Shown here: positions 1 through 7,785 of the stretch, piece after piece
How positions within the stretch are numbered: position 1 is the first letter of the stretch
How the letters are laid out: each line of letters begins with the position of its first letter
Assembly (NCBI RefSeq): GCF_004766125.1
Contig: NZ_SJSA01000002.1
Span: 1 to 64,000 of the forward strand
DNA length: 64,000 bases
Source: Duncaniella freteri
Lineage (GTDB): Bacteria > Bacteroidota > Bacteroidia > Bacteroidales > Muribaculaceae
Direction: 5' to 3'
Translations under genes and position numbers: made by a program
Notes under the pieces: model-generated
Seen by the model: the letters and a program-made list of their open reading frames with translations, nothing else
What the model was told of the DNA's origin: nothing
Databases searched by the model: none

Positions 1-4
1 CACC

Positions 5-578
5 TCATTTGCGGCGGTGTCTTGCTTTTTTGGCTGCTGTGTTGGCGGAGGTCGCGGCTTCGGTCGCCGGCTTTTTCAGGATCTCAATCTGTGTGGGGGT
101 AAAGTCGGCCATGTGAACGGGTCGCCCTTGTCGCCTTTGAGGGCGGCCAACTGCTCCGGCGTGAAATCCTCATAAGTGAACGGCAGGCGGCGGTGTATGC
201 CAAGGTCGCACTCCACGACGCCCGGGGAGTCGGTGGCGAACTGCCAGAGCTCTACGCCGGGTCGGCGGGGTAATATACATTTTGCAGGCCGTCGGGCATA
301 AGGTCGTTAATTAGCTGCAAATGCAGTTCACGGCGCAGCGTGCCCTCACATAAGCCGTGATCCTTGAAAATGACAAGCAGGGCGTCACCGTCGGGCAGGC
401 AATTTTTATAAGCGTCACCGGAGCGCGAGGCCGTGAAAGTATGGCCGTGCTTAACTGTATATGTCAGCACAAAGTCCACCCCGTCGGGGAGTGGCACGAT
501 TTTGGCCGGCAGCGTCGCGGAAGCGCTCACGGAGACAAAGTCGCTTTTGTAGTTTATATGTCGTGTTTCGGTTGCCAT
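5..578 (-). pseudogene. phage tail adaptor/fibre-like protein, frameshifted
   Basis: Begins MATETRHINYKSDF and resembles a tail-adaptor protein that recurs in Bacteroides phages, with a motif near GDALLVIFKDHGL and then RELHLQLINDL. The reading frame stops at 252 after VYYPADPA, but the next frame continues at once with VELWQFATDS and a collagen-like GDKGD stretch. A second shift near 110 restores FTWADFTPTQIEILKKPATEAA and a lysine/arginine-rich end at base 5. Each shift is explained by one missing G in a short G run. It is last in the minus operon as far as the window shows. Function in the tail tip is inferred from family memory and position; it is either a true pseudogene or contains sequencing errors. 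Confidence 0.55.
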
Positions 579-1233
579 TATGTGAGTCTTAAATTACCTT
601 TGCCGTCGAGACGTAGCGCGCCGGAGGCCGTGAGACGGCAACGCGGTGGCACAACATCGATGCAAAGTGTTTTGTAAACCGATGTGTCGGAGGTAGCCAC
701 GGCATTGACATAAGAGCGGCCGAGACGCGCGGGGGGTGATGAAGCCGTCGGGCGAAACGTCGAGGGCTTGGTGGTCGCCCATGCAGAGGACAGAGCGAGG
801 CCGAAGCTGGGGAACAGGCGGGCGCGTATCTGCTGGCGCACGGGATTGGCGAGCGTTACAGTACGGGGCGCGCTGATGATGTCAACACGGAGCGGAGCCG
901 CGAGGCTCTGGCCGGATAGCTGGGAGATGAGCGAGTCGATACGGGCGCGGGCGGCTTCGGACTTTTGGAGCTCCGCGCGTGTGTCGGCTGCGGCAGTGTC
1001 AGCCCCGGCGAGCCGTTTGTCGATGTCGGCCAAAATCTCCGGGAGGTTGACCGATAAAAAGAGGCTGACGGCAGCGTTGATGTCGTCGCAGGCTTCAATG
1101 AGGCCGCAGAACAGCTCGCCAACCTGACGGGCCGACACGGTTTTAGCGGCCACCGCGTCGCGTATGGCCTGAGCTTGAAGCAGCAGCGCGCCGTGTCAAG
1201 CTGCTTGAGGTCGTTTTGGGTGAGTGGTTCCAT
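578..1233 (-). pseudogene. phage tail-associated protein, multiply frameshifted
   Basis: The start MEPLTQNDLKQLDTAR is in one frame, the main body (AAKTVSARQVGELFCGLIEA to QQIRARLFPSFGL) is in a second, and a short piece (GDHQALDVSPDGFITPRA) is in a third before the frame returns to give LGRSYVNAVATSD and the C-terminus GALRLDGKGNLRLT. At least three single-base shifts, near 1190, 790 and 735, are needed to make one protein of about 218 residues. The middle has a predicted coiled coil (LADIDKRLAGADTAAADTRAELQKSEAARARID). It follows the LysM-like gene and precedes the tail-adaptor gene, so a tail-tip structural role is likely. I do not recognise a named family. Confidence 0.5.
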
Positions 1234-1251
1234 TTTGAGGGATTAAAAGAG

Positions 1252-1679
1252 TTAAGAGAACACCTCGTCGAAAGGGTCCTGAAAAATTCGTGTAAGTTCG
1301 TTTTTGCTCTGAATGTTGAGCGGTCGGCCGGCGTTAAGGTCGGCGATCACTTCGTCGATTTTGTCAACCACAATGCCGACGTTATCGGGGTCGAACTTCT
1401 GGGCGACAGGCGGGCGGCGTGTTCCGGTCTGGTAGAGCAACTCCAGATAATCGGCGCGGGTATGTCGGTGGCAGGGCTGATGTGTTGCACGGCATAGGCC
1501 GAGCGGACAGCCGGGGCCACAACGTCCTCGAGCTCAAAGATGAGCGGGAGGCCGTCGGCGAGTGTGGCCGTTATACTGATGTCGTTGCGCTGAGCGAGGG
1601 CGAACACACCGGCGACCGAGCCAAGCGCGATAACTGCGGCGTCGAGGAGTGTTTGACGGTCTGAAACAATAAACTGCAT
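1252..1679 (-). pseudogene. LysM/tail-protein-X-like baseplate protein, frameshifted
   Basis: The N-terminal part (QTLLDAAVIALGSVAGVFAL, then ISITATLADGLPL) has a LysM or phage protein-X pattern: a repeat-like start, an 'ALAxxN' helix and a 'G..L' strand. After ATDIPAP the frame is lost; adding one G near 1455 gives DYLELLYQTGTRRPPVAQKFDPDNVG and a continuous end at 1252. It is homologous to the intact plus-strand protein at 16377-16676 and, like it, directly follows the small partner gene. It probably acts in baseplate or tail-hub assembly. Redundancy with the plus-strand copy could explain tolerated damage, but an indel error is equally possible. Confidence 0.6.
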
Positions 1680-1682
1680 AGG

Positions 1683-1961
1683 CTAAGAGATTATAACCAC
1701 CCCGTCGGGGGATAGTGTGAGGTTAGAGACAGGGAGGCCGCAGGCTTGCAGCATTTTTTTAGTGTTGCCCGGCCAGAACGGGTCGGGAGTGCCGGCGAGC
1801 ATTAGGGGCGCTTCTGCACCGAGGAGGGGGTGTTCCTTGATGTCGCCGCGGAGGGAGCGGATGACAAATTCAGCAATGAAAGAGTCAGCCGGGGCGATGA
1901 GCGCGCCGGAGGGTGCGACAAGGAGGTCGCCGGTTGTTGTGTCTATTTGCAGTCCGTTCAT
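1683..1961 (-). CDS. small baseplate protein (paralogue of 16099-16380)
   Basis: A 92-residue protein with the block RSLRGDIKEHPLLGAEAP and a C-terminal pattern in which a W-P-G tripeptide is followed by a 'K-M-L-Q-A-C-G' helix. The same block (MRGDIKEHPLLGGEA, then WPGEVRQMLRGCG) occurs in the plus-strand protein at 16099. Position after the spike and before the LysM-like gene matches gp25/GPW-type baseplate proteins, but I infer that from order only. Its start overlaps the spike gene end by four bases, so the two are probably translationally coupled. Confidence 0.65.
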   Translation of the reverse strand: MNGLQIDTTTGDLLVAPSGALIAPADSFIAEFVIRSLRGDIKEHPLLGAEAPLMLAGTPDPFWPGNTKKMLQACGLPVSNLTLSPDGVVIIS

Positions 1962-2560
1962 TGCTTAATTTTTTCGTTTTCGTAATCACTGCGCTTTGTC
2001 AGCAAAAGGGTGTCGGCGCTCCAGTCGGCAGCGGCAGTTTTAAGAGCTGCGCCGCCGTCCTGAGCAACAGGGACCCAACCGGCCATAATACCCTTTAACT
2101 TGTTAATCTCGTTTTCGATTGTGTTAAGCCGCTTTGTGAGGTCGTCGATTTTAACAAGGCCGTTGAGTTTGCCACCGTTAAAAATTATATTGTCGGCGTT
2201 GATGTTGGCGGACATATTGGCGGTTTTAATACGGCAGCCGTCAGCGTCCATGACGGCGGAGGTGTCACCGATGACGACTTCGGCCTGTTTTATTTTCTCA
2301 GTGCTCAGAACCACCCCGGCGGCACCGTCTGCGACGAAGCCGACAATAACAAAACTGCCAACTTCCGGATAAAGCCAAAAGCCGTAATTCGCGCCCTGAT
2401 TTGCTTGTAGATTGACACCGAGCAACGGGGCGCCCTCATTAAGCGGGGTGCAGTCGATTGTGCGGGCTTTTTCGTCCACGGCGTCCACGGTGCAGACCAG
2501 CGCGACAGTCTCGCCGTCGGTCTTTGCCAGTTCTCTGATGATATTTCGTAAATCTGCCAT
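1958..2560 (-). CDS. phage baseplate spike / assembly protein V-like
   Basis: A 200-residue protein. An N-terminal OB-like segment (TVALVCTVDAVDEKARTIDC, then GVNLQANQGANYGFWLYPEVGSFVIVGFV) matches the gpV/gp5 spike fold used to puncture the outer membrane. The C-terminal part contains beta-helix-like text (IKTANMSANINADNIIFNGGKLNGLVKID) and then a short coiled coil (LTKRLNTIENEINKLKGI). It lies just downstream of the hub gene, the usual order in contractile tails. No spike gene is visible in the plus-strand operon, so this is probably the only copy in the window. Confidence 0.75.
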   Translation of the reverse strand: MADLRNIIRELAKTDGETVALVCTVDAVDEKARTIDCTPLNEGAPLLGVNLQANQGANYGFWLYPEVGSFVIVGFVADGAAGVVLSTEKIKQAEVVIGDTSAVMDADGCRIKTANMSANINADNIIFNGGKLNGLVKIDDLTKRLNTIENEINKLKGIMAGWVPVAQDGGAALKTAAADWSADTLLLTKRSDYENEKIKQ

Positions 2561-2570
2561 AACTGTTTAT

Positions 2571-3527
2571 TTAGTCGCCGACACGCAGCCCGAGCGTTAT
2601 TTCCTGACGGTAGCCGGACGTGCCGTATTTAATTACATTCTTTTTGACCTGATAGACTCCGGCTTTTTTGCCGTCGATAATTAGCCCGATAGCGTCGAGG
2701 CAGTCAACAAGCGAAGCCCCGAAAGTCGTAAAAGAGCCGGTGAGGCCGTCGCGTTTAAGGCGTTTAATTTCCTGTTCGGCCCACGCCTTTAACTCGCTTT
2801 CGGTTTTGTTGTAGGTGTGGAGCGTGCGGTGTTCGCCGTCGGCGTCGCCGACCTCAACTTTGATTTTTTTATTATCCGGCATAAGGCTGACCGCCTTAAC
2901 GCGCAGGCGCATATTTTCAGCCTTTTGCTGCTGGAGGCTCTGGTCTGAAATGATGTTAAGCCCGGAGCGGAACACTTGCGAGGGAGTACTGTCGCGGTCA
3001 AAGAGCACGCCACAGTAAAGAACCGGCTCGCCGTTCTCATATCGGAAAAATGAGCGGATGCCCTGTTCTGATAATCTTCCGAGCAAAGCGGCCACAGTGT
3101 CAGCGGTGACACGATAAGCACCGAGCGACTGTTCGCCCATAACATTGAGCCGGTAAGTTATGCCCTGATCCTTAAGAAGCGTTTCAATAGTAACAGAGCG
3201 GTAGGCTTTTTTCTGTGCCGGCATTTGTTTGAGTTTGAACATATCATCCTCGCAGGTAATGACAACCGGAGTTTTGAAGCCTACGTCACGGACATAACCC
3301 ACAAAAGCAAGCTGTAAATTACCGTTATATCCCAGATAAATACGCACGGAGTCGCCACGATGCACAGGAATTTCAGCCGAGCCGTTCCACTTCATTTTTT
3401 TAGGGAGTGTTATTTTGGCTTCGGCTGTGAGCTTCTCAGTGTCGCGTACAATCTCCACCGCCGAGACAAAGCCGATGTCCCAGCAGCGCTCGCCGGTTAT
3501 CTCAATTTTAGCACACAGCTTAAACAT
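2571..3527 (-). CDS. phage baseplate hub (late control D / gp27-like)
   Basis: 318 residues. The middle (VRIYLGYNGNLQLAFVGYV, then TCEDDMFKLKQMPA, then SVTIETLLKDQGI) matches hub proteins of the gpD/gp27 type, with paired beta-barrel domains that cap the tail tube. A later segment with 'AEQEIKRLKRDGLTGSF' and 'GLIIDGKKAGVYQVKKN' is typical of the second half. It precedes the spike gene, its usual partner. The start codon is ATG and the gene is intact, unlike several neighbours. Confidence 0.75.
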   Translation of the reverse strand: MFKLCAKIEITGERCWDIGFVSAVEIVRDTEKLTAEAKITLPKKMKWNGSAEIPVHRGDSVRIYLGYNGNLQLAFVGYVRDVGFKTPVVITCEDDMFKLKQMPAQKKAYRSVTIETLLKDQGITYRLNVMGEQSLGAYRVTADTVAALLGRLSEQGIRSFFRYENGEPVLYCGVLFDRDSTPSQVFRSGLNIISDQSLQQQKAENMRLRVKAVSLMPDNKKIKVEVGDADGEHRTLHTYNKTESELKAWAEQEIKRLKRDGLTGSFTTFGASLVDCLDAIGLIIDGKKAGVYQVKKNVIKYGTSGYRQEITLGLRVGD

Positions 3528-3552
3528 GGGTTAAACGGTATTTAACGGGTGT

Positions 3553-3969
3553 TTAATAGTCGTATCTGTTTGGTTTCATAGAGCCGTAGCGCACCGGGTT
3601 GCGTGCGTCGTCCCCGTCCTCACTCTCATAGAGAGGTAAGTCGGGGGAGGCTTTGCCGGCTTGAATATCGCGAAGCCATTTGATAGCGTCGTTATAGAGA
3701 CATTCCCGGCGTTCGTGTCCCATATTCTGAGGGAGACGGTGAACCATTAGCCAAAGGGAAATATTTACGGCGCACTGTACGAGCATAGCGTTACGCTCTG
3801 AGCCCTCAGAAGCAAATACCCGGGTCATATCGTAGCGATAACGCAGATAAGAACCGATTTGCTCCAGGGCGGCGGCTTCGGCGGTCAGGCGTGTTTCTTC
3901 GTTCTGTGTTATCTGCTTGAGCTCGTATTCGTCGCACACGCCCCGGTAGTCGTCAAGAGTCAGGAACAT
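3553..3969 (-). CDS. phage DUF1320/gp36-like head-tail protein
   Basis: 138 residues beginning MFLTLDDYRGVCDEYELKQI, with 'AAALEQIGSYLRYRYDM' and 'INISLWLMVHRLPQNMGHER'-type helices. This helical pattern fits the DUF1320 (Mu gp36-like) head-completion family of transposable phages. It lies between an 85-residue gene and the hub gene; its start overlaps the upstream gene's end. The family call is from pattern memory. Confidence 0.6.
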   Translation of the reverse strand: MFLTLDDYRGVCDEYELKQITQNEETRLTAEAAALEQIGSYLRYRYDMTRVFASEGSERNAMLVQCAVNISLWLMVHRLPQNMGHERRECLYNDAIKWLRDIQAGKASPDLPLYESEDGDDARNPVRYGSMKPNRYDY

Positions 3970-4217
3970 AGGCCGGAAGTTTTGGGCATAGCTTCATAAA
4001 TTGCAATTTCGCGGGCTTTTTCGGCAGTCAGGCCGGGGAGGCGCTTTTGCCGGATCATTTTTTTAACGCCCTGCATAGATACGCAGACCGGGCGCCCATG
4101 AAGCACAAGCACCAGGAATTTTTTACGGTGGAGGTCAGCGGAGCGCTGAGCTTCACGGATCGCGCGTTTTTTGCGCCAGTCGAACAGGAGGGCGCGGAAG
4201 TATTCAAATATTACCAT
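3960..4217 (-). CDS. small phage protein of unknown function
   Basis: 85 residues, strongly basic (KKRAIREAQRSADLHRKKF, VKKMIRQKRLPGLTAEKAREIAI). It overlaps the end of the large-terminase gene by seven bases and the start of the gp36-like gene by ten, so it belongs to the late operon. I do not recognise the family. Charge and position would suit a nucleic-acid or portal-proximal role, but that is speculation. Confidence 0.55.
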   Translation of the reverse strand: MVIFEYFRALLFDWRKKRAIREAQRSADLHRKKFLVLVLHGRPVCVSMQGVKKMIRQKRLPGLTAEKAREIAIYEAMPKTSGLCS

Positions 4218-5758
4218 GATACATTTTTTGCGTTAGGTCGCAACCCTATTGAAGTGGATGAAACAATTTTCTTTTGTCGGGTATCTCTCTGTAAAATCCA
4301 TATAGCGCCCTCGTCGGCGTCCGGTGCGTCGTCGTGTCCGCGCATACCCTTTTCAAATGCGAGGGTCTGGTCGATGCCGGCGAGCATATCGGGGTCGTCT
4401 CGCTGGCTCTCGTCGTAATAGACGAACCCACGCTCCCACAGTGGCGAAACAGCTTCAACGCGCTGGAACTTGTCAGGCTTTTTGCGCTTGTCGCCGGTCA
4501 TTGGGAGCTGGTAGCCGCGAAGTTCACCCTCTCGCATAAATTCATCGAGGATGGTGTCCTGCATAAAATTCGCCTCCATGTACCAGCGCACGGCGATACC
4601 CTGAGCGCGCGCCCATTCGTAAAGGTCGTAACACCAGCGTACCATTTCGGCAACGGAGCACTGACGGACAAAAGCACGGAGGTGCCAGAGCTGAGTCCCG
4701 GCTTTCCCCCAGAGTTTCGCCGCCTTAAAGTCATTTTTGTTTGAGCCTTTGAAACTGGGGTCGATATAAAGCACAATTTCCGAGAACTTAGACCAGGCAG
4801 GGCGCTTACCCCAGCGGATCCACTCGTTGCGGAACACTGCACCCTCAATTATCGGGTTATTCATGTATTCTTTTTGAAATGCACGATAACCGGCGACGTC
4901 GGCAATTGCCTGCACTTCCTCCGGGGTCCATTTGGCAGCCCAGGAAATATCGCCGTTTTTGTCGTAGATGTTTACACGGGTAACGTGTACGCTCTTAATA
5001 TCGCACCACTTCGCCAGCACTGAATTTTTGGCAATCATATTACCGACCATAAAGAAGCGGCCGCGCCCACCGTCGAGAGTACCGAACAGAGCCGAGCGCA
5101 CCCAGTCGAACAGCTTAGAGACACGCGCCGGACTTTCCACCAGTTCGTCGTCGTCGAGGTCGTCAATAACGATGTAATCCGGACGGTGTGAGCGGTAGCG
5201 CAGACCACGCGGAGACTGACCGCGACCACGGGCAAAAAATGCGACTTCCGTCTGCGTTACAAATTCTCCCTCCTCCCAGGATCCGGCGTTGTACTGTTCC
5301 CCGAAATCGGCAATATAACGCTGGTTGTACTGTAACTCCGCCTGAATGTCACCCAACAGAGTTTTAGCGTTATCCTCAGACTTGCCGACGATGACCATAA
5401 CGTTAATTTCGCGGCGTTCCTGACACATTAGCCACATAGGGACAAATACGTCCATATTGGTAGACTTAGCCGCACCACGATGCCAGACAAAACCGGCTTT
5501 GAGGTTTCGGTTGGCTTTTATCTTATTGGCCGCGTCAATGTGGAATTTAGCGCAAGGGGTAGCTTTCCCGGTTTCGGGGTTAATAGTCCAGTGTGGGAAA
5601 TAGTAATCAACGAAAGCGGTATAATCAGAGCGCAGCCGGGCAATGCGCGCGAGACGCTGTGCCGGCGATTCTATGATGTTAATGGAAGTGGCAGCCTGCA
5701 CCGTTTCGCAGTGCTGTTTCCATTCCTCAATCGCTTTTTTTAATTCCGCTTTTGTCAT
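4211..5758 (-). CDS. terminase large subunit
   Basis: 515 residues. The ATPase half has a Walker-A-like FVWHRGAAKST near residue 90 and a Walker-B segment YIVIDDLDDDE near 200. The nuclease half has an RNase-H-like start (EIVLYIDPSFKGSNKNDFKA) and a later acidic segment (DAPDADEGAIW). Together these package phage DNA into the prohead as part of the terminase motor. It follows the small-subunit gene by three bases. No portal gene follows it in the window, which is unusual; the portal is presumably beyond the left edge. Confidence 0.9.
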   Translation of the reverse strand: MTKAELKKAIEEWKQHCETVQAATSINIIESPAQRLARIARLRSDYTAFVDYYFPHWTINPETGKATPCAKFHIDAANKIKANRNLKAGFVWHRGAAKSTNMDVFVPMWLMCQERREINVMVIVGKSEDNAKTLLGDIQAELQYNQRYIADFGEQYNAGSWEEGEFVTQTEVAFFARGRGQSPRGLRYRSHRPDYIVIDDLDDDELVESPARVSKLFDWVRSALFGTLDGGRGRFFMVGNMIAKNSVLAKWCDIKSVHVTRVNIYDKNGDISWAAKWTPEEVQAIADVAGYRAFQKEYMNNPIIEGAVFRNEWIRWGKRPAWSKFSEIVLYIDPSFKGSNKNDFKAAKLWGKAGTQLWHLRAFVRQCSVAEMVRWCYDLYEWARAQGIAVRWYMEANFMQDTILDEFMREGELRGYQLPMTGDKRKKPDKFQRVEAVSPLWERGFVYYDESQRDDPDMLAGIDQTLAFEKGMRGHDDAPDADEGAIWILQRDTRQKKIVSSTSIGLRPNAKNVSW

Positions 5759-5761
5759 ACT

Positions 5762-6237
5762 TTAGAAAGACTCTTTTAATTTTTCAGAGATGAAAAGGTC
5801 GTGATAATGGTTAATGGTTTTGAGCAGTTCCGGGGTGACATTCGGGTCGAAGCTCATACGATATTGCAGCCATTTGCTGAAAGCCATAAATACCTCTATA
5901 ATGTCAACCACGGAAGTTTTTTTGTCGAGGCGTTCAACAGTGGCGGCAAACTTCACAAGTTTGTCAGCGCTGGCGGCTGTTTTCTCCGGGCTGGGGTCAT
6001 TTGCCAAATCCTCCAGTAACACATTTATGGAGTTAAAAATTTTATTAACCAGTTCCTGTCTCGTAATGTTGGCGGCGGCTCGTGCCTGTTCCCAGCCACC
6101 CTCCGCAACCCATTTTGTGACAGTCTGAGCAGATACGCCGACTTTTTCAGCAATAGACTTCTGAGGCTCCCCTGCATATATAGGAGGCGCGCGTGTTCGC
6201 GTTGCTGTTCGCGTTCCTTTTTGGTTTTAGTTGCCAT
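5762..6237 (-). pseudogene. terminase small subunit-like (DUF1804-type), frameshifted
   Basis: The N-terminus (MATKTKKEREQQREHARLLYMQG) and C-terminus (VLLEDLANDPSPEKT to HDLFISEKLKESF) are in different frames. Adding one G to the four-base run at 6169-6172 joins them through EPQKSIAEKVGVSAQTVTKW, a clear helix-turn-helix, then VAEGGWEQARAAANITRQELV. The repaired protein of about 158 residues fits a small terminase that recognises phage DNA for packaging. The loss would block packaging if real, which makes this the best single test of whether the frameshifts are genuine. Confidence 0.65.
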
Positions 6238-6399
6238 TCATAATAAACCGAGAATTTAAGTTAACACCCACACTGCGGGGGCGTTTTCGATATTTCGCAT
6301 TATCGGCGGCACCTCAGCATAGCAGGAGTAAACTCCGCTCTGCGTTCGGTTTGCACGATAATTCACACTGCAAAGTTGGGGTAAAAAAGTGCTATGGTA

Positions 6400-6430
6400 A
6401 AAAAGAGTGTAAAACTTTTACACTCTTTTT
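6400..6430. terminator. perfect 15-bp palindrome between divergent operons
   Basis: Arms AAAAAGAGTGTAAAA and its exact complement are separated by a single C. The T run on each side makes it look like a bidirectional intrinsic terminator, but it lies upstream of both divergent operons rather than downstream of a gene. It could instead be an operator dyad or insulate the tRNA from the minus operon. Confidence 0.5.
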
Positions 6431-6512
6431 GTTAGGGTTGTGAACAATGCTCAACTTTGCACCGCTGAACGACTTAAATACATTCTTTGCATAGCAAAGC
6501 GGCAAGCCGATT

Positions 6513-6588
6513 AGCGGAGTAGAGCAGCCGGTAGCTCATTGGGCTCATTCCCCAAAGGTCGCAGGTTCGAGTCCTGCCTCCGCCACCA
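6513..6588 (+). tRNA. tRNA-Met (CAT), initiator-like, phage-borne
   Basis: A full cloverleaf can be folded: acceptor arm with an A1-C72 mismatch, D stem GAGC/GCTC, anticodon stem TTGGG/CCCAA, loop CTCATTC with anticodon CAT, T stem GCAGG/CCTGC, discriminator A and encoded CCA. The unpaired 1:72 position, the three stacked G-C pairs next to the anticodon and the A11:U24 pair are the three classic marks of bacterial initiator tRNA. Base 37 is T rather than the usual purine. The two chromosomal tRNAs in this window lack an encoded CCA, which supports a foreign origin. A tRNA-Ile2 identity after anticodon modification cannot be excluded. Confidence 0.85.
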
Positions 6589-6743
6589 AGGTAAAAAAGA
6601 TTAGGACAACCGCCCCGGGCACAGGGGACACACCCACCACCTCCGGACCAAGCCCCTAAGTGCCCCGGGCATTTTCTTTGCGAGAGTTAATATTTTAAAA
6701 TACAAAGCGTGGCAAGCACGATAAGTGAAACGAGACAACTACA
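6589..6743. other. leader of the plus-strand late operon
   Basis: Noncoding. It contains two related GC-rich blocks, GCCCCGGGCAC near 6611 and GTGCCCCGGGC near 6660, which could pair with one mismatch to form a long-range stem. No Bacteroidetes-type -7 box is evident, so the operon may use a phage-specific activator. Confidence 0.3.
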
Positions 6744-7754
6744 ATGAAAGAAGTAATAATCTCAACTGAGGCAGTAAACAGCTACGGCACGCGTGTGCTG
6801 ACTTCGGGCATAGACCTGGAGCAGTTCAAGCGCAACCCGGTTTTGCTATGGATGCACCGCCGTGCTTTCGACGGTCAGTCAATGCCTATCGGCAAAATTG
6901 ACAACCTCAGAGTTGAGGAGGGGAAGCTGATAGGCACCCCGATATTTGACCAAAACGATGAATTTGCCCGGAAGATAGAGAGCAAATGGGAAAGCGGATT
7001 TTTGCGCATGGCTTCGGCAGCCCTGGAGCCTACCGAAGTGAACCCAGACCCGGCTTTAGCATTGGAAGGGCAGACACGTGCAACGGTGACACGGTGCAAA
7101 CTTATCGAGGTTAGCATTGTGGATATTGGCGGCAATGATGAAGCCCTGCAACTCTGTGGAGCAGACGGCAAGCAGTTGAAGCTCGCCGCCGGTGAGGATG
7201 CCCCGACACTTCCGCTCTTGAAACTGAACGAACCCAAGCCCGCGCCGGAGAATGAACCCGGCGAGGGGGAGGAAATCAATAACAATAATAAAATAATAAA
7301 AACAGCGATGAACAAAGACCAGTTAATCCTCTTAGGACTTCCCGAGGATGCGTCCGACGAGCAGGTAACAGCCGCGCTCCAGCTGATGAAAACCAAGGCG
7401 GACAGCGCCGAAACTTTGCAGCTTGCGTCCGTAACTCAGTACGTGGATCAGGCTATTGCCGACAGAAAGATTTTAGCGGCGCAGCGTGAACATTACATTA
7501 AGCTCGGTAAAGCCGCCGGCGCAGAAATGCTCGCAGACACATTCAAGGCTATGCCCGGACAGCAGAAGCCCACCGACACACTGAACCTGAACAAACAGAG
7601 TGCCCCCGGTGCAGGTGAACAGCCTAAGAAATACACCAAGTTAAGCGAAGTGCCGCAGAGCGAACTCATTGCACTCCGCAAAGACCAGCCCGCGGAATAT
7701 ATGCGCCTGTATAAAGAAGAGTACGGCGTAGACTGCCCGCCCCTAAGCGAATAA
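6744..7754 (+). CDS. prohead protease-scaffold fusion
   Basis: 336 residues. Residues 1-150 resemble an HK97-type prohead protease, with a candidate catalytic histidine in LLWMHRRAF (about residue 38) and serine in LIEVSIVDIGG. Residues 150-188 are a Pro/Glu/Asn-rich linker. The rest (DQLILLGLPEDASDEQVTAAL onward) looks like a helical scaffold, ending in a DXXXEYMRLYKEEYG-like motif typical of capsid scaffolds. It is the first gene of the plus-strand head operon and directly precedes the major capsid gene. Confidence 0.75.
   Translation: MKEVIISTEAVNSYGTRVLTSGIDLEQFKRNPVLLWMHRRAFDGQSMPIGKIDNLRVEEGKLIGTPIFDQNDEFARKIESKWESGFLRMASAALEPTEVNPDPALALEGQTRATVTRCKLIEVSIVDIGGNDEALQLCGADGKQLKLAAGEDAPTLPLLKLNEPKPAPENEPGEGEEINNNNKIIKTAMNKDQLILLGLPEDASDEQVTAALQLMKTKADSAETLQLASVTQYVDQAIADRKILAAQREHYIKLGKAAGAEMLADTFKAMPGQQKPTDTLNLNKQSAPGAGEQPKKYTKLSEVPQSELIALRKDQPAEYMRLYKEEYGVDCPPLSE
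7308..7754 (+). CDS. possible nested scaffold protein
   Basis: An in-frame ATG at 7308 begins the scaffold domain (MNKDQLILLGLPED) after an A-rich stretch with little coding complexity. Internal initiation here would give a 148-residue free scaffold, as in Mu where scaffold Z is made within protease gene I. No ribosome-site evidence beyond AT-richness is visible, so this is an inference by analogy. Confidence 0.4.
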   Translation: MNKDQLILLGLPEDASDEQVTAALQLMKTKADSAETLQLASVTQYVDQAIADRKILAAQREHYIKLGKAAGAEMLADTFKAMPGQQKPTDTLNLNKQSAPGAGEQPKKYTKLSEVPQSELIALRKDQPAEYMRLYKEEYGVDCPPLSE

Positions 7755-7785
7755 ATAAACCCTATAAACACAATCAACAACAGCA

